Shown here: positions 8,206-16,485 of the stretch, piece after piece
Layout of the letters: every line of letters starts with the position of its first letter
How positions within the stretch are numbered: the first letter of the stretch is position 1
DNA from: Opitutia bacterium UBA4506
GTDB lineage: Bacteria > Verrucomicrobiota > Verrucomicrobiia > Opitutales > Puniceicoccaceae
Assembly (NCBI GenBank): GCA_002388665.1
Contig: DGMY01000014.1
Location: 41,722-68,906 of the forward strand
Length of the DNA: 27,185 nt
Direction of reading: 5' to 3'
The notes under the pieces: generated by a model
Seen by the model: the letters and a program-made list of their open reading frames with translations, nothing else
Told to the model about the DNA's origin: nothing
The model's database searches: none
Program-made: the position numbers and the translations under genes

Positions 8206-8225
8206 AAAATGAAATTATCTCTATT
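8196..8225 (+). promoter_or_regulatory. Candidate dndB promoter
   Basis: A perfect -35 TTGACA (8196-8201) is followed after 18 bp by TCTATT (8220-8225), a 4 of 6 match to the -10. Transcription would begin near 8232, about 63 nt before the dndB ATG. The -35 lies within the inverted repeat, consistent with repression. Confidence 0.45.
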
Positions 8226-8294
8226 GAATGACAAACTTTAAGCATAGTACACCGAAAACGCTTTTGTGATCAAAACTTTCCCTCCATCGAATCC

Positions 8295-9377
8295 ATGAAT
8301 ACCGAGCCAGTTATCAGTTTTCCCGTGATCCGCGGTCTCCAGGCCGGGCGTGAATATTATGTGGCGATGTGGACGCTTCGTATGTTGCGCCAGATCTCGA
8401 TATTTGATGAAGATGAGCTTCCGCCTGAGCTACGTGCACAACGAACGATCAACAAAGCGCGCATCCCTGAGATTGCCGGCTATGTGTTGGATAATCCGAA
8501 TGATTATGTCTTCTCGGCGCTGACTGTCTCGATTGATTCGGAGGTGAGCTTCACGCCTATGGATGGGCAGGATAAGCTGGGAATGCTGGAAGTTCTGATG
8601 GAGGCGCGTTTCATTATCAATGACGGTCAGCATAGGCGTGCCTCGATTATCGAAGCATTGGAGCAGAGGCCGGAGCTTGCCTACGAAACCATTGCGGTTG
8701 TTTTCTTTCTCGATATCGGCTTGGAGCGCTGCCAGCAAATGTTTGCGGATCTTAATCGCTACGCGATTCGGCCGAGTCGCTCGCTTGGACTACTTTACGA
8801 TCACCGCAATGACAAAGCGAAGCTGGCCAAGCTGGTCGTGATGCAGTCAGAGGTTTTTCGCGATATCGTCGATATGGAGAAATCTTCATTGGCTAAGCGC
8901 TCTCGCAAGCTCTTTACATTGTCTGCTTTCTACAATGCCTGTGCGGATCTGGTTGATGGATTTGCCACCGGCGATCTGACAAAAGACGCGGATTTTGTGC
9001 GAAACTATTGGGAAGCAGTTGCGAAGCAATTCCCGGCTTGGACACAAGTGCGGGACGGTAAAATGCTCTCAAGTGAGGTGCGCGAGGGCTATATCCATTC
9101 GCACGGAATTGCTCTGCAAGCATTGGCCAAAGTGGGGAATGCGTTAATTCGCAAATATCCTAAGTCTTGGCAAAAACGTCTCAAGTCTTTTGGAAGTATC
9201 GATTGGTCGCGTAGCAACGCCAAGCTCTGGGAGGGGCGGGCCATGACGGGAGGGCGTATTACCAAGGCTAGCAATAATGTCGTTTTAACGATTAACGTGA
9301 TCAAATCGGTGCTCGGTTTGCCTTTGGAGGAAGACGAGCAGCGTATCGAAGATGCTTACAAAAAGGGGAGGATATGA
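8295..9377 (+). CDS. dndB: DndB, DGQHR-family regulator of phosphorothioation
   Basis: The 360-residue protein has the DGQHR motif at 110-114 (IINDGQHRRASI) and the conserved FADLNRYA segment (about 149-156) of DndB. DndB is not strictly required for modification but influences its level and pattern, and in Salmonella acts as a transcriptional repressor of dnd genes. It is first of the dndB-C-D-E series and directly faces the inverted-repeat operator, which makes autoregulation a natural guess. The ATG at 8295 has no clear ribosome-binding site. Unlike the later genes, it is separated from dndC by 308 bp. Confidence 0.93.
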   Translation: MNTEPVISFPVIRGLQAGREYYVAMWTLRMLRQISIFDEDELPPELRAQRTINKARIPEIAGYVLDNPNDYVFSALTVSIDSEVSFTPMDGQDKLGMLEVLMEARFIINDGQHRRASIIEALEQRPELAYETIAVVFFLDIGLERCQQMFADLNRYAIRPSRSLGLLYDHRNDKAKLAKLVVMQSEVFRDIVDMEKSSLAKRSRKLFTLSAFYNACADLVDGFATGDLTKDADFVRNYWEAVAKQFPAWTQVRDGKMLSSEVREGYIHSHGIALQALAKVGNALIRKYPKSWQKRLKSFGSIDWSRSNAKLWEGRAMTGGRITKASNNVVLTINVIKSVLGLPLEEDEQRIEDAYKKGRI

Positions 9378-9685
9378 TTGGGATACTTGCATCGCTAAAG
9401 GATGCGTCGAGACACAAAAAAACTGGGATTCATCACTGCCGCATCGCCGTAGGAGAGGAGTCTTCCCCTAACTGTGCGTTTACGAATTTTGAAGGATGAA
9501 TCGATACAAAATCGATTTGTGGATTCTTTTTCTCGTGTGGTTTTCGAAATCCGCTTTGATGCCTTTCGTGAAGGCGATAGTGATCAGATGGGGTTGGCAC
9601 GGTATCTGTGGAATCTTTCTCTTTGTGACGCCCTATTGGGAGCATAATTCGCAACGCTTTTTTTGAATAGAAATTTAATAAAATT
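9378..9685 (+). other. dndB-dndC gap with small overlapping frames
   Basis: The 308-bp gap has no established gene. Directly after dndB, AGGGGAGG is followed by an ATG at 9374 overlapping the dndB stop; it opens a 41-codon frame ending at 9499. That in turn overlaps by ATGA a 56-codon hydrophobic frame (9496-9666). A third frame (9474-9647) resembles the start of an Abi-like protein. These frames overlap heavily, so at most one is real. Just before dndC the sequence is AT-rich and without a Shine-Dalgarno site, so a separate dndC promoter is possible but not clearly readable. Confidence 0.4.
9474..9647 (+). pseudogene. Possible truncated Abi-like protein fragment
   Basis: Read from a GTG at 9474, this frame gives 57 residues ending RFDAFREGDSDQMGLARYLW then NLSLCDALLGA and a stop. 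The pattern A-x-x-L/Y-x-WN-x-x-L-x-x-AL is what I associate with the N-terminal part of Abi-like abortive-infection proteins, where it normally continues into LEVALRN. Here it stops just before that point, so if real it is a remnant. A 41-codon and a 56-codon frame overlap it in other registers. The assignment rests on a short motif only. Confidence 0.3.
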
Positions 9686-11281
9686 ATGGCGGTAAAAAAG
9701 ACTACTCGTCGTCAGACGAAAAAAGCCAATAGCGAGACGGCAACCGGATCCGGTCGACGGCAGTCTGCCTTTGATGCGATCGGCTTTAAGGCTACGATCG
9801 AGGGATTGAGCGAGGAAATTCGTGAACTCTATTTGGCCGACGCGGTTCCATGGATTATTGGATATTCAGGGGGAAAAGATTCCTCTGCCGTATTGCAGTT
9901 GATCTGGAATGCAATTCTTGAACTGCCCGTAGAACTGCGGGCGAAGAGGGTTCATGTAATTTCGACCGATACCATGGTCGAGAATCCCGTTGTTTCGGCC
10001 TGGGTTGAACGCTCGCACGCGGCGATGCGGGAAAAAGCAGCCGAGTTGGAGATGCCTTTTGTGCCCAGAATCTTGAGGCCAAAAACCGATGAATCTTTTT
10101 GGGTGAATTTGATCGGTCGTGGGTATCCTGCGCCTAGACATAAATTTCGTTGGTGCACGGAACGCCTGAAGATAAAGCCATCCAATCGCTTTATATCAGA
10201 AGTGGTGACACATAATGGTGAAGCGATTTTGTGTCTCGGTGTAAGGAAAGCAGAGAGTAGTGCTCGCGCTAAAGTTATGGCAAAGAATCGCCAATACCGA
10301 GTTCGCGATAATCTGAGTCCGAGTGCGACATTGGCAGGATGTTTGATTTATTCGCCGGTTGAAGATTGGACAAACGACGACGTGTGGCACTATCTGACTC
10401 GCGAGAAGAATCCTTGGGGAATTACCAATAAGGATTTGCTTGGGATGTATGCGGGTGCTTCTGCCGATGGCGAGTGTCCTTTGGTGGTGGACTCTTCGAC
10501 TCCGAGTTGTGGGGATTCACGCTTTGGTTGTTGGGTTTGTACCTTGGTCGAGAAGGACAAATCCATGACTGCAATGATTCAAAACGATGCGGAGAAGGAT
10601 TGGATGATGCCTTTGCTCGAGCTTCGCAACGCTTTGGATTTTAGGCAGAATACGGAGACGGACGAAAATGGATCCGATCACCACCTGCGAGACTTTCGGC
10701 GCATGACGGGGGCCGTTCAGTTGATGGCTAATGGGAAGGCTATCCCGGGCCCCTATACTCAAGAATCCCGAGAGAGATGGCTACGTAAGTTGCTGGCGGC
10801 GCAGACTTACATTCGTGAAGAAGGGCCGGAAGAAGTTCGTGGAATTGAGCTGATTACGTTGGACGAACTGCGCGAGATTCGGCGAATTTGGGTGGTGGAT
10901 AAGCACGAATTGGAGGATCTTCTTCCGGGCATTTACGAAGAGGAGGCCGGCGAGCCATATCCGGGCGAGTCTCTTGATGACGATATGGTTTTGGGAGCGG
11001 CTGAGATGGCGGAACTCAAGGAACTTTGCGGGCAGGGCCGTTTGCACTATGAACTGACCCGTGAATTGCTTTCGACCACCCGCCAGCAGCAAAGCTCGGC
11101 GCGGCGCGCTGGCCTCTACCAGCAGCTGGAGAAGACCTTTAAGAAGCATTTCTACGATGACGAGGCCGATGCGGTAAGTCGGGCGAATCAAGTCGCAGAG
11201 GATCGAAAACGTCGGGAAAACGAAATTCTACATTTGAACATCGTTGCCGAGGATGGAGGAAAAGAAGGAATAAAGGTATGA
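9686..11281 (+). CDS. dndC: DndC, PAPS-reductase-like sulfurtransferase component
   Basis: The 531-residue protein is the catalytic-type subunit of the phosphorothioation complex, related to PAPS reductase and adenine-nucleotide alpha-hydrolases, with an Fe-S cluster and ATP pyrophosphatase activity. The PP-loop SGGKDSS is at 61-67. Cysteines suited to the cluster are C157 (RWCTERLK) and C264, C275, C282 and C285 in the segment GECPLV to CGDSRFGCWVC. GVRKAESSAR (185-194) is a further family motif. The basic N-terminal tail (1-25) is low in complexity. The stop overlaps the dndD start by 4 nt (ATGA), so the two are translationally coupled. The start follows an AT-rich leader without a Shine-Dalgarno site. 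Confidence 0.95.
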   Translation: MAVKKTTRRQTKKANSETATGSGRRQSAFDAIGFKATIEGLSEEIRELYLADAVPWIIGYSGGKDSSAVLQLIWNAILELPVELRAKRVHVISTDTMVENPVVSAWVERSHAAMREKAAELEMPFVPRILRPKTDESFWVNLIGRGYPAPRHKFRWCTERLKIKPSNRFISEVVTHNGEAILCLGVRKAESSARAKVMAKNRQYRVRDNLSPSATLAGCLIYSPVEDWTNDDVWHYLTREKNPWGITNKDLLGMYAGASADGECPLVVDSSTPSCGDSRFGCWVCTLVEKDKSMTAMIQNDAEKDWMMPLLELRNALDFRQNTETDENGSDHHLRDFRRMTGAVQLMANGKAIPGPYTQESRERWLRKLLAAQTYIREEGPEEVRGIELITLDELREIRRIWVVDKHELEDLLPGIYEEEAGEPYPGESLDDDMVLGAAEMAELKELCGQGRLHYELTRELLSTTRQQQSSARRAGLYQQLEKTFKKHFYDDEADAVSRANQVAEDRKRRENEILHLNIVAEDGGKEGIKV

Positions 11282-13257
11282 TTTTCGAATCAATACGTCT
11301 CGAAAACTTCGGGGTTTATGGTGGGGTCAATGAGGCAGATTTAATGCCCGTAGGCCGCAAGCCGGTGGTGCTTTTGGGGGGGATGAATGGAGGGGGGAAG
11401 ACAACGTTACTCGATGCACTTCTTCTGGTTCTGTACGGATCGAAAGCCAAGGTTTCCAATCGTACGGGCCGAATGGCCTATGACAACTACTTGCGCGAAT
11501 GCATCCACCGGGGCGGTGATGCGGGAGAAGGCTCTTCCATTGTCTTGCGCTTCCGCCGCATGATGGAAGGGCAGCTCCACTATTTCGAGTTGCAACGCAG
11601 ATGGCGAGAAGGATTGCGTAGAATCGAGGAAACCGTCCACGTTTCGCGCGATGGAGAGCCAGATCCTATTTTGACAGAGCACTGGGATGAAGTGGTTGAA
11701 GCCTATCTTCCTGTATCGATCTCGAACCTCTTCTTTTTCGATGGGGAGCAGATCAAGGAACTCGCTGAGGGTAGTAATGCCGCCCAAATTCTTGGCACGG
11801 CTATTCGCTCTCTCTTAGGGTTGGATCTCGTGGATCGTCTGGAAGGAGACCTCAAAACATTCGAGCGTCGGAAAAAATCCGATCTTCTCGACGCGGAAGC
11901 AGCAAAGAAATTGAAGCAGGCAGAGCAAGATCTGCAAGAGTTTGACAGGCAGTTGGAAAAGTTCGCCTTGGAACGTGGTCGCCTGACGAATGAAGCAGGG
12001 CGTCTGGCCCGAGATGCGAAAGCAAAAGAAGATCGATTTAAAGCCGAAGGGGGGGATCTTTTCGTCAAGAGGAAGGAGTTGGAGCGGGAGCTGCAGCAAC
12101 TGGAATCTGCAAAGGCTGAGGCCGAAGCTGGCTTACGAGAGATTGCTTCGGGGCCTTTGCCCTTACGGTTGGTTGAGAATTTGCTCGATGAGGTGGAAGT
12201 CCAGGTTCGGAGGGATGGGGAGATCCGTCAAAACCGGATACTTGTCGATGCTCTTATTGAGCGGGATGAACAACTACTCAAGGAACTGAAGTTGGCGGAG
12301 TTGGATGCAGTTGCTCTTAAGAAAGTGCGCCAGGCATTGGATCAGGATCGTAGTAAGCGGCAGCAGAATGCTAACCTAGAGCCGATCCTCGATGCGGATC
12401 CTCATCTCGGTCCGTATATCGCCCATTTGCAGCAGCGCGTGCTCCTCAGAGCATACGAGGCCAGCCGAGCGGGCGTCGCCAGGATTCGTCAATTGGAAGA
12501 GAAGATCGCTCGAATCGAATCCGAGCTAGGCCGAGTTCCGGAGGCTGATGCGATCGCACGCTACCAAACCGATATGGACGCCGCGCGCAAGGCTCATGTG
12601 GAGATAATGGCAGAGATCGAGGCCATGGATGTCCGGATGGAAGCGCTTAAGCGACAACGCGATGAAGCCACGCGACAACTGGAACGCTTCGGAGAAAAGG
12701 ATCATGTGGCTCGGATTGCTGAGGATGATCGCCAGCGTATGCTGAAGCATTCCAAACGAGTGCGGGAAACTCTCGACCGCTTCCGCACCAAGGTGATCGC
12801 TCGTCATGTCGCCAATATGGAAGCACTCATGCTGGAGTCCTTTCAACAGCTGCTGCGCAAAACAGACCTGGTGCACGGGCTGAAAATTCATCCGAAAACC
12901 TTCGAGGTTACTCTACAGGATCGGAGGGGGACTGTTCTGCCATTTGACAGGCTTTCGGCAGGGGAGCGACAACTCTTGGCTACCGCTATGCTCTGGGGGC
13001 TTGCCAGGGCTTCCGGTCGCCCAATCCCCACGGTGATTGATACGCCCCTGGGACGACTTGATTCCACTCATCGCTCCCATTTGGTTGAACGCTACTTCCC
13101 GCAGGCATCTCATCAGGTGCTCCTCCTTTCTACCGACGAGGAAATCGTTGACGGCTATCACCAAAAACTTAGGCCCGCCGTGGCCCGCCATTATCTGCTC
13201 GATCATGACGAAAAGGCCGGCCGAACCACTATGAAACCCGGATATTTTGAAAAGTAA
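11278..13257 (+). CDS. dndD: DndD, SMC/Rad50-like ATPase of the modification complex
   Basis: The 659-residue ATPase has Walker A GGMNGGGKTT (34-43), a long charged coiled-coil region (about 200-520), the ABC signature LSAGERQ (559-565) and Walker B TVIDTP near 586-591 followed by a D-loop-like GRLDS. No CxxC zinc hook is visible, unlike the second SMC-like protein at 14207-16288. DndD is thought to provide ATP-driven DNA nicking or remodelling for sulfur insertion together with DndC and DndE. It overlaps dndC by 4 nt, and its TAA shares one base with the dndE ATG, which gives a coupled C-D-E unit. Confidence 0.95.
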   Translation: MIFESIRLENFGVYGGVNEADLMPVGRKPVVLLGGMNGGGKTTLLDALLLVLYGSKAKVSNRTGRMAYDNYLRECIHRGGDAGEGSSIVLRFRRMMEGQLHYFELQRRWREGLRRIEETVHVSRDGEPDPILTEHWDEVVEAYLPVSISNLFFFDGEQIKELAEGSNAAQILGTAIRSLLGLDLVDRLEGDLKTFERRKKSDLLDAEAAKKLKQAEQDLQEFDRQLEKFALERGRLTNEAGRLARDAKAKEDRFKAEGGDLFVKRKELERELQQLESAKAEAEAGLREIASGPLPLRLVENLLDEVEVQVRRDGEIRQNRILVDALIERDEQLLKELKLAELDAVALKKVRQALDQDRSKRQQNANLEPILDADPHLGPYIAHLQQRVLLRAYEASRAGVARIRQLEEKIARIESELGRVPEADAIARYQTDMDAARKAHVEIMAEIEAMDVRMEALKRQRDEATRQLERFGEKDHVARIAEDDRQRMLKHSKRVRETLDRFRTKVIARHVANMEALMLESFQQLLRKTDLVHGLKIHPKTFEVTLQDRRGTVLPFDRLSAGERQLLATAMLWGLARASGRPIPTVIDTPLGRLDSTHRSHLVERYFPQASHQVLLLSTDEEIVDGYHQKLRPAVARHYLLDHDEKAGRTTMKPGYFEK

Positions 13258-13637
13258 TGAAACCTCCCGTCGAAACCGTTCGTATTAGTAAGCAAGGACG
13301 TGACCAGTTGGTGAAGATTCGTCGTCATACTGGTATTGAAAACTGGAATATCCTATGCCGTTGGGCGCTTTGCCTTTCTCTTAGTGAGGAAACACCTCCT
13401 CCTTTAGTGAAGCAAAAGCTAGACGGAGGCGTTGAGATGACTTGGAAGGTGTTTTCCGGAGAAGAAGGTGATACTCTGAGTTCCCTCGTAGCGATTCGAA
13501 CCAAGCAAGATGGCTTTGATGTTGATTCAGAGGGTGCTTCTAATTGTTTGAAAGCTCATATGCATCGTGGGCTTTCCTACTTGGCTTCTGGTCAAGAAAC
13601 CAGATCGATAGCCGATTTTGTGGAAAGATGGGTTTAA
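13257..13637 (+). CDS. dndE: DndE, nicked-DNA-binding subunit
   Basis: The 126-residue protein matches DndE. It has an N-terminal basic helix-rich region with VRISKQGRDQLVKIRRHTG (8-26), whose lysines correspond to the region that contacts nicked DNA in known DndE, then the conserved NWNILCRWALCLSL (29-42), and an end of the form HRGLSYLASG (103-112). Known DndE forms a tetramer with a ribbon-helix-helix-related fold and preferentially binds nicked duplex. It starts on the last base of the dndD stop codon and is the last gene of the plus-strand operon. 123 bp separate it from the convergent restriction-type operon. Confidence 0.93.
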   Translation: MKPPVETVRISKQGRDQLVKIRRHTGIENWNILCRWALCLSLSEETPPPLVKQKLDGGVEMTWKVFSGEEGDTLSSLVAIRTKQDGFDVDSEGASNCLKAHMHRGLSYLASGQETRSIADFVERWV

Positions 13638-13738
13638 TTGCGGAATCCCCAACGTTTCTGCCACGCAAGATGTTCTTTAGTCACGCCGAAGAACTAACAA
13701 GTATCTGATAATCAGCTGTTTGTTTGTTGGTTGGTTAG

Positions 13739-13760
13739 GGCCGGCGGTTTATTGCTGGCC
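13739..13760. terminator. Possible hairpin terminator between convergent operons
   Basis: GGCCGGC (13739-13745) and GCTGGCC (13754-13760) can pair at six of seven positions around an 8-nt loop. The hairpin ends exactly at the last base before the stop codon of the minus-strand operon. There is no strong T-run on either side, so it could also act as an attenuating or mRNA-protecting structure. Confidence 0.4.
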
Positions 13761-14210
13761 TTACAAGAGCTCGTCATCGCTTAAATCCAGGGGTTCTAAT
13801 TCGGATTTTGAGTTTTCTGATATTAATTCCGCTATTTGTCCAAGGGAATCGAATGAAGAGGTGACAATCTTAGACATTTCATGAAGTCCGAAATTGGCGT
13901 ATTCTTCAAATGCGGTTATTAGCTTGTCTTGCTCTTTTTCATCATTTTTAAGGTGTTCACTCGTTTCGTTGTCTAAAAATCCCAATAGATATAGGAACCC
14001 CTTCCATCCAGGTGTGTTAAAATAATTTTCGGGAAATGCTTTACCGGTATCGACATCTTCGAGAGGTCTTCTACTACCTTTTTTTACACCAAGTGCGGCT
14101 GCGAATAGTAATACCCTCCAAATCTCCCGGAAGATCGCCTGTTCACCTGATATAAGGGTTTGAATGAATTCTTCATGTATTTTGTCTCGCTGTATACGTC
14201 TCATACTCAT
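13761..14210 (-). CDS. DNA phosphorothioation-associated protein 4
   Basis: The 149-residue protein matches the small family known as DNA phosphorothioation-associated protein 4: an RRIQRDKIHEEFI opening, LLFAAALGVKKGSRRPLE (34-51), a central GWKGFLYLLGF (68-78), and FEEYANFGLHEM (100-111) before an acidic tail. No catalytic residues are apparent and the molecular role is unknown. It is the last gene of the seven-gene minus-strand operon. Two in-frame ATGs are present. The first (14210) overlaps the upstream stop by ATGA but sits only 2 nt from AAGGAG. The second (14204) is 8 nt from GGAG and yields MRRI as in the family, so 14204 is probably the true start. Confidence 0.85.
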   Translation of the reverse strand: MSMRRIQRDKIHEEFIQTLISGEQAIFREIWRVLLFAAALGVKKGSRRPLEDVDTGKAFPENYFNTPGWKGFLYLLGFLDNETSEHLKNDEKEQDKLITAFEEYANFGLHEMSKIVTSSFDSLGQIAELISENSKSELEPLDLSDDELL

Positions 14211-16288
14211 ATCTCCTTAATTTCAGTGAATTCCTCATCAGCCTCAAAGTACTGCTGATATTCTTTGCCCTCGACCGTCAGGTGGGCGTTGGCACCCTGC
14301 CGTAGCGTGTTTTTGGGCCCGTGATAGGCGAGGTAATAGCGTTTGGCTACACGCCCGGTCTCGCGCAGGGCCTTCTCCACATCACCATCGTATTGGCTTG
14401 GAGTCAGCAGGATAGTGACTTGTGGGGCAAGATTGGGCACCCAGCGGCTAATTCCCTCGCGGAAGACGCTTATGTTCCCGAAGGGCGCATCGGTGACGAG
14501 CGGATATTCACTTCCAGCAGTACCCTTCAAAATAGTAGGGACCTCCGAGCGTCTTTTAGCCAAAGCCAGAAGGCTGGCGATAAAAACAAGCAATTTTACC
14601 TGTCGCTGGCCAGTGCTAAGGGCGACGTCCTGTTCCATCCGTTCATCATCCTCACTGCCGACCCAGCTGCGGATACGCAGATTAAAATCTTCTGAGAGTT
14701 CAGCTCGGTAATCGCGGTCGATGATTTTGCTAAAGTGTTCCGATATCTCGTTGTTGAGTAGGGGACGTAGTTCTTCGGTTTCCGCCTGGAGCAACTCTTC
14801 GACGATGCGGCCACATTCCTCTACTGCATCGACCCGACGTTGGGCCTGCGCGGCCTTGTCCTCCTGGTCTTCCATCTTCCGTATCTGGCTTTGCAATTTA
14901 CTGATTCCTTCGGAGATAATCTCGATCTCTTTCTTTAAAGAGCCGCATCGGGAAGTGAGTTCATCGCGCTTTAAGGCTTTAGCGCGCCGACTTTCTTCGA
15001 GTTCCTTGACCTTCTCATCGTCTTTTCTCCCGACCTTCTGGTGGATGTCCTCCAACTCGCCTTCAATGGTGCGGATGCGCTGAGTTAGCTCAGCCCGTTC
15101 TCGCGTCAGTTGCTTCAGGTTCTCTCCTGTGGCTTCCGCCACACCTTCAAGAATACCGATGGCATGGTCCAGCGCGCTGACCGCATTGTTAAAGTCCTGG
15201 TTCGGCGCGTCAGAGAGCTTCTTTTTAACGGCTTCGTATTCAGGGCTGCCGGGGTCCAAACAGCGTTCGCAGATACAGGTGCCCTCGTCGAGGAGCTGTT
15301 GCAGGAAGGTATCAATGACTGGTGCTGGGATCTGATTCTTCGACCGCAGGTCCTCCATTATGGCCTTACCCTTCGCTACCAGTTCGGTGGTGAAGAGGGT
15401 ATAGCCGTCTTCGGCGATCAGCTTTGCCAGGCGTTTATTGACCTCGTCGGCTTGCGCCACGAACTCTTCCTTCTGGCGCTGAAGCTGAGCGCGCTTGGCC
15501 TGTAGTTCGTGAGTCTCCTTATTGGCGGCCAACTTTGCCTCGAGCGTTTTAATCTCATCGTCTATAGCCTGAATCTCTTCCCGCGCAGTCGAGAGATTGC
15601 TGTCGGCCGACATCTGCTTTATCTCAAGTTCCTCCTGGCGGGTAATTAGGTCACGTTTTTCGTCACTTGTATTATCGGCGAGCTCTTTGCGGAACTTGCC
15701 CCGAACATTCGCATGGTTCAGGTCCTCAGTGGCTCTCTTGAGAAGGTTGAGTCCCAACATCTGATGAATCGCACTCGTAACTTCACCGCGATTCTTGTCT
15801 AGTCCTAGCTCATCGATCCGTTCTCCGTTGAAAAAGAGGAATTTGGAAATGCCGTCTGGTATGATCGCTTGGATGCGATGTTGGGGCCGGTCCTGATTGA
15901 AGGTTTGGCCATCACGTAGGATTTCCAGACTCATCCTGTCCTTTTTGGGGTCGACCTCCTGTTCCGCCAGATTGATCGCACGAGAGAGCATGTAGCGAGC
16001 GCCGTCGTGGCTGAAGGTGAGGTGCACCATGGCTTCCAGTTCGTTCGGCTTCTTTCGGTAGCTGTGGGCCATGCCATTGTGGATGAGATGGGTCTTGCCC
16101 TCGAAGTCCGGGGTCAGCCCTTTGTAGCCGTAGAGGACCCAAAGGATGGCGTTAAGCAGGGTGGTCTTGCCAAAGCCGTTTTCCGCGTGGATTAGGGTGA
16201 CGTTCCTCTCCTTGTTATCGGAAAAGATGATCTCTTGTTCGCCCTTGAACTGGCGAAAGTTTCGAATGACGAGTCGTTCCAATATCAT
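14207..16288 (-). CDS. Rad50/SMC-like ATPase with zinc hook, PT restriction module
   Basis: The 693-residue protein has Walker A HAENGFGKTT (34-43), an FLFFNGERIDEL segment (150-161) also seen in DndD-like ATPases, long coiled coils (about 200-335 and 380-510), and between them CICERC (C338, C340, C343), which fits a zinc-hook dimerisation site. The signature LSTGQRQ is at 557-563 and Walker B LVTDAPFG at 597-604, with Ala after the Asp where Rad50 has Glu. It is a paralogue in architecture to DndD but belongs to the convergent operon, with 4-nt ATGA overlaps to both neighbours. It probably powers DNA scanning or loop handling for the effector complex; this is inference. Confidence 0.85.
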   Translation of the reverse strand: MILERLVIRNFRQFKGEQEIIFSDNKERNVTLIHAENGFGKTTLLNAILWVLYGYKGLTPDFEGKTHLIHNGMAHSYRKKPNELEAMVHLTFSHDGARYMLSRAINLAEQEVDPKKDRMSLEILRDGQTFNQDRPQHRIQAIIPDGISKFLFFNGERIDELGLDKNRGEVTSAIHQMLGLNLLKRATEDLNHANVRGKFRKELADNTSDEKRDLITRQEELEIKQMSADSNLSTAREEIQAIDDEIKTLEAKLAANKETHELQAKRAQLQRQKEEFVAQADEVNKRLAKLIAEDGYTLFTTELVAKGKAIMEDLRSKNQIPAPVIDTFLQQLLDEGTCICERCLDPGSPEYEAVKKKLSDAPNQDFNNAVSALDHAIGILEGVAEATGENLKQLTRERAELTQRIRTIEGELEDIHQKVGRKDDEKVKELEESRRAKALKRDELTSRCGSLKKEIEIISEGISKLQSQIRKMEDQEDKAAQAQRRVDAVEECGRIVEELLQAETEELRPLLNNEISEHFSKIIDRDYRAELSEDFNLRIRSWVGSEDDERMEQDVALSTGQRQVKLLVFIASLLALAKRRSEVPTILKGTAGSEYPLVTDAPFGNISVFREGISRWVPNLAPQVTILLTPSQYDGDVEKALRETGRVAKRYYLAYHGPKNTLRQGANAHLTVEGKEYQQYFEADEEFTEIKEI

Positions 16289-16485
16289 TTGATCAAACGA
16301 CGCACGTGGTCGTATATTTTAGTGTGAATATCTGAGCGGCGACTCATGTGCTGCACATCACGCTCCTCCTTGAGGATTTCGCGGATTAGTTCCTTGTGTT
16401 CCTCGCTCGCGCTTTTGAAGATAGCCTCTACGCGCTTACTCGGTCCGGGTGGTGTTTCACTTGCTTTGGGATGTTCTGTGCTCAT
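16285..16485 (-). CDS. Small conserved-looking protein of the PT restriction operon
   Basis: The 66-residue protein is charged and probably all helical after a Pro-rich start, with SEEHKELIREILKEERDV (27-44) and a basic, His-containing end HMSRRSDIHTKIYDHVRRLI (46-65). I do not recognise a named family. It is supported as a gene because its stop overlaps the ATPase start by ATGA and its ATG shares a base with the stop of the 1014-aa gene. It sits beside an SMC-like ATPase as DndE sits beside DndD, so it may be a small DNA-binding or adaptor subunit of that ATPase (inference). Confidence 0.7.
   Translation of the reverse strand: MSTEHPKASETPPGPSKRVEAIFKSASEEHKELIREILKEERDVQHMSRRSDIHTKIYDHVRRLIK

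Larger units (their letters stand above)
8166..8294. promoter_or_regulatory. Divergent dndA/dndB control region
   Basis: This AT-rich 129-bp stretch separates the start codons of dndA (minus) and dndB (plus). It contains a consensus -35 on the plus strand, an inverted repeat overlapping it, and one GATC (8268-8271). Neither start codon has a visible Shine-Dalgarno sequence. Minus-strand promoter elements for dndA are only weak matches, for example TTGTAT with TACATT. Confidence 0.6.

Noticed and set aside
8262..8280. CRP/FNR-type site around TTTTGTGATCAAAAC upstream of dndB
   Set aside because: The central TGATCA is palindromic, but the flanking bases do not form a matching second half-site.
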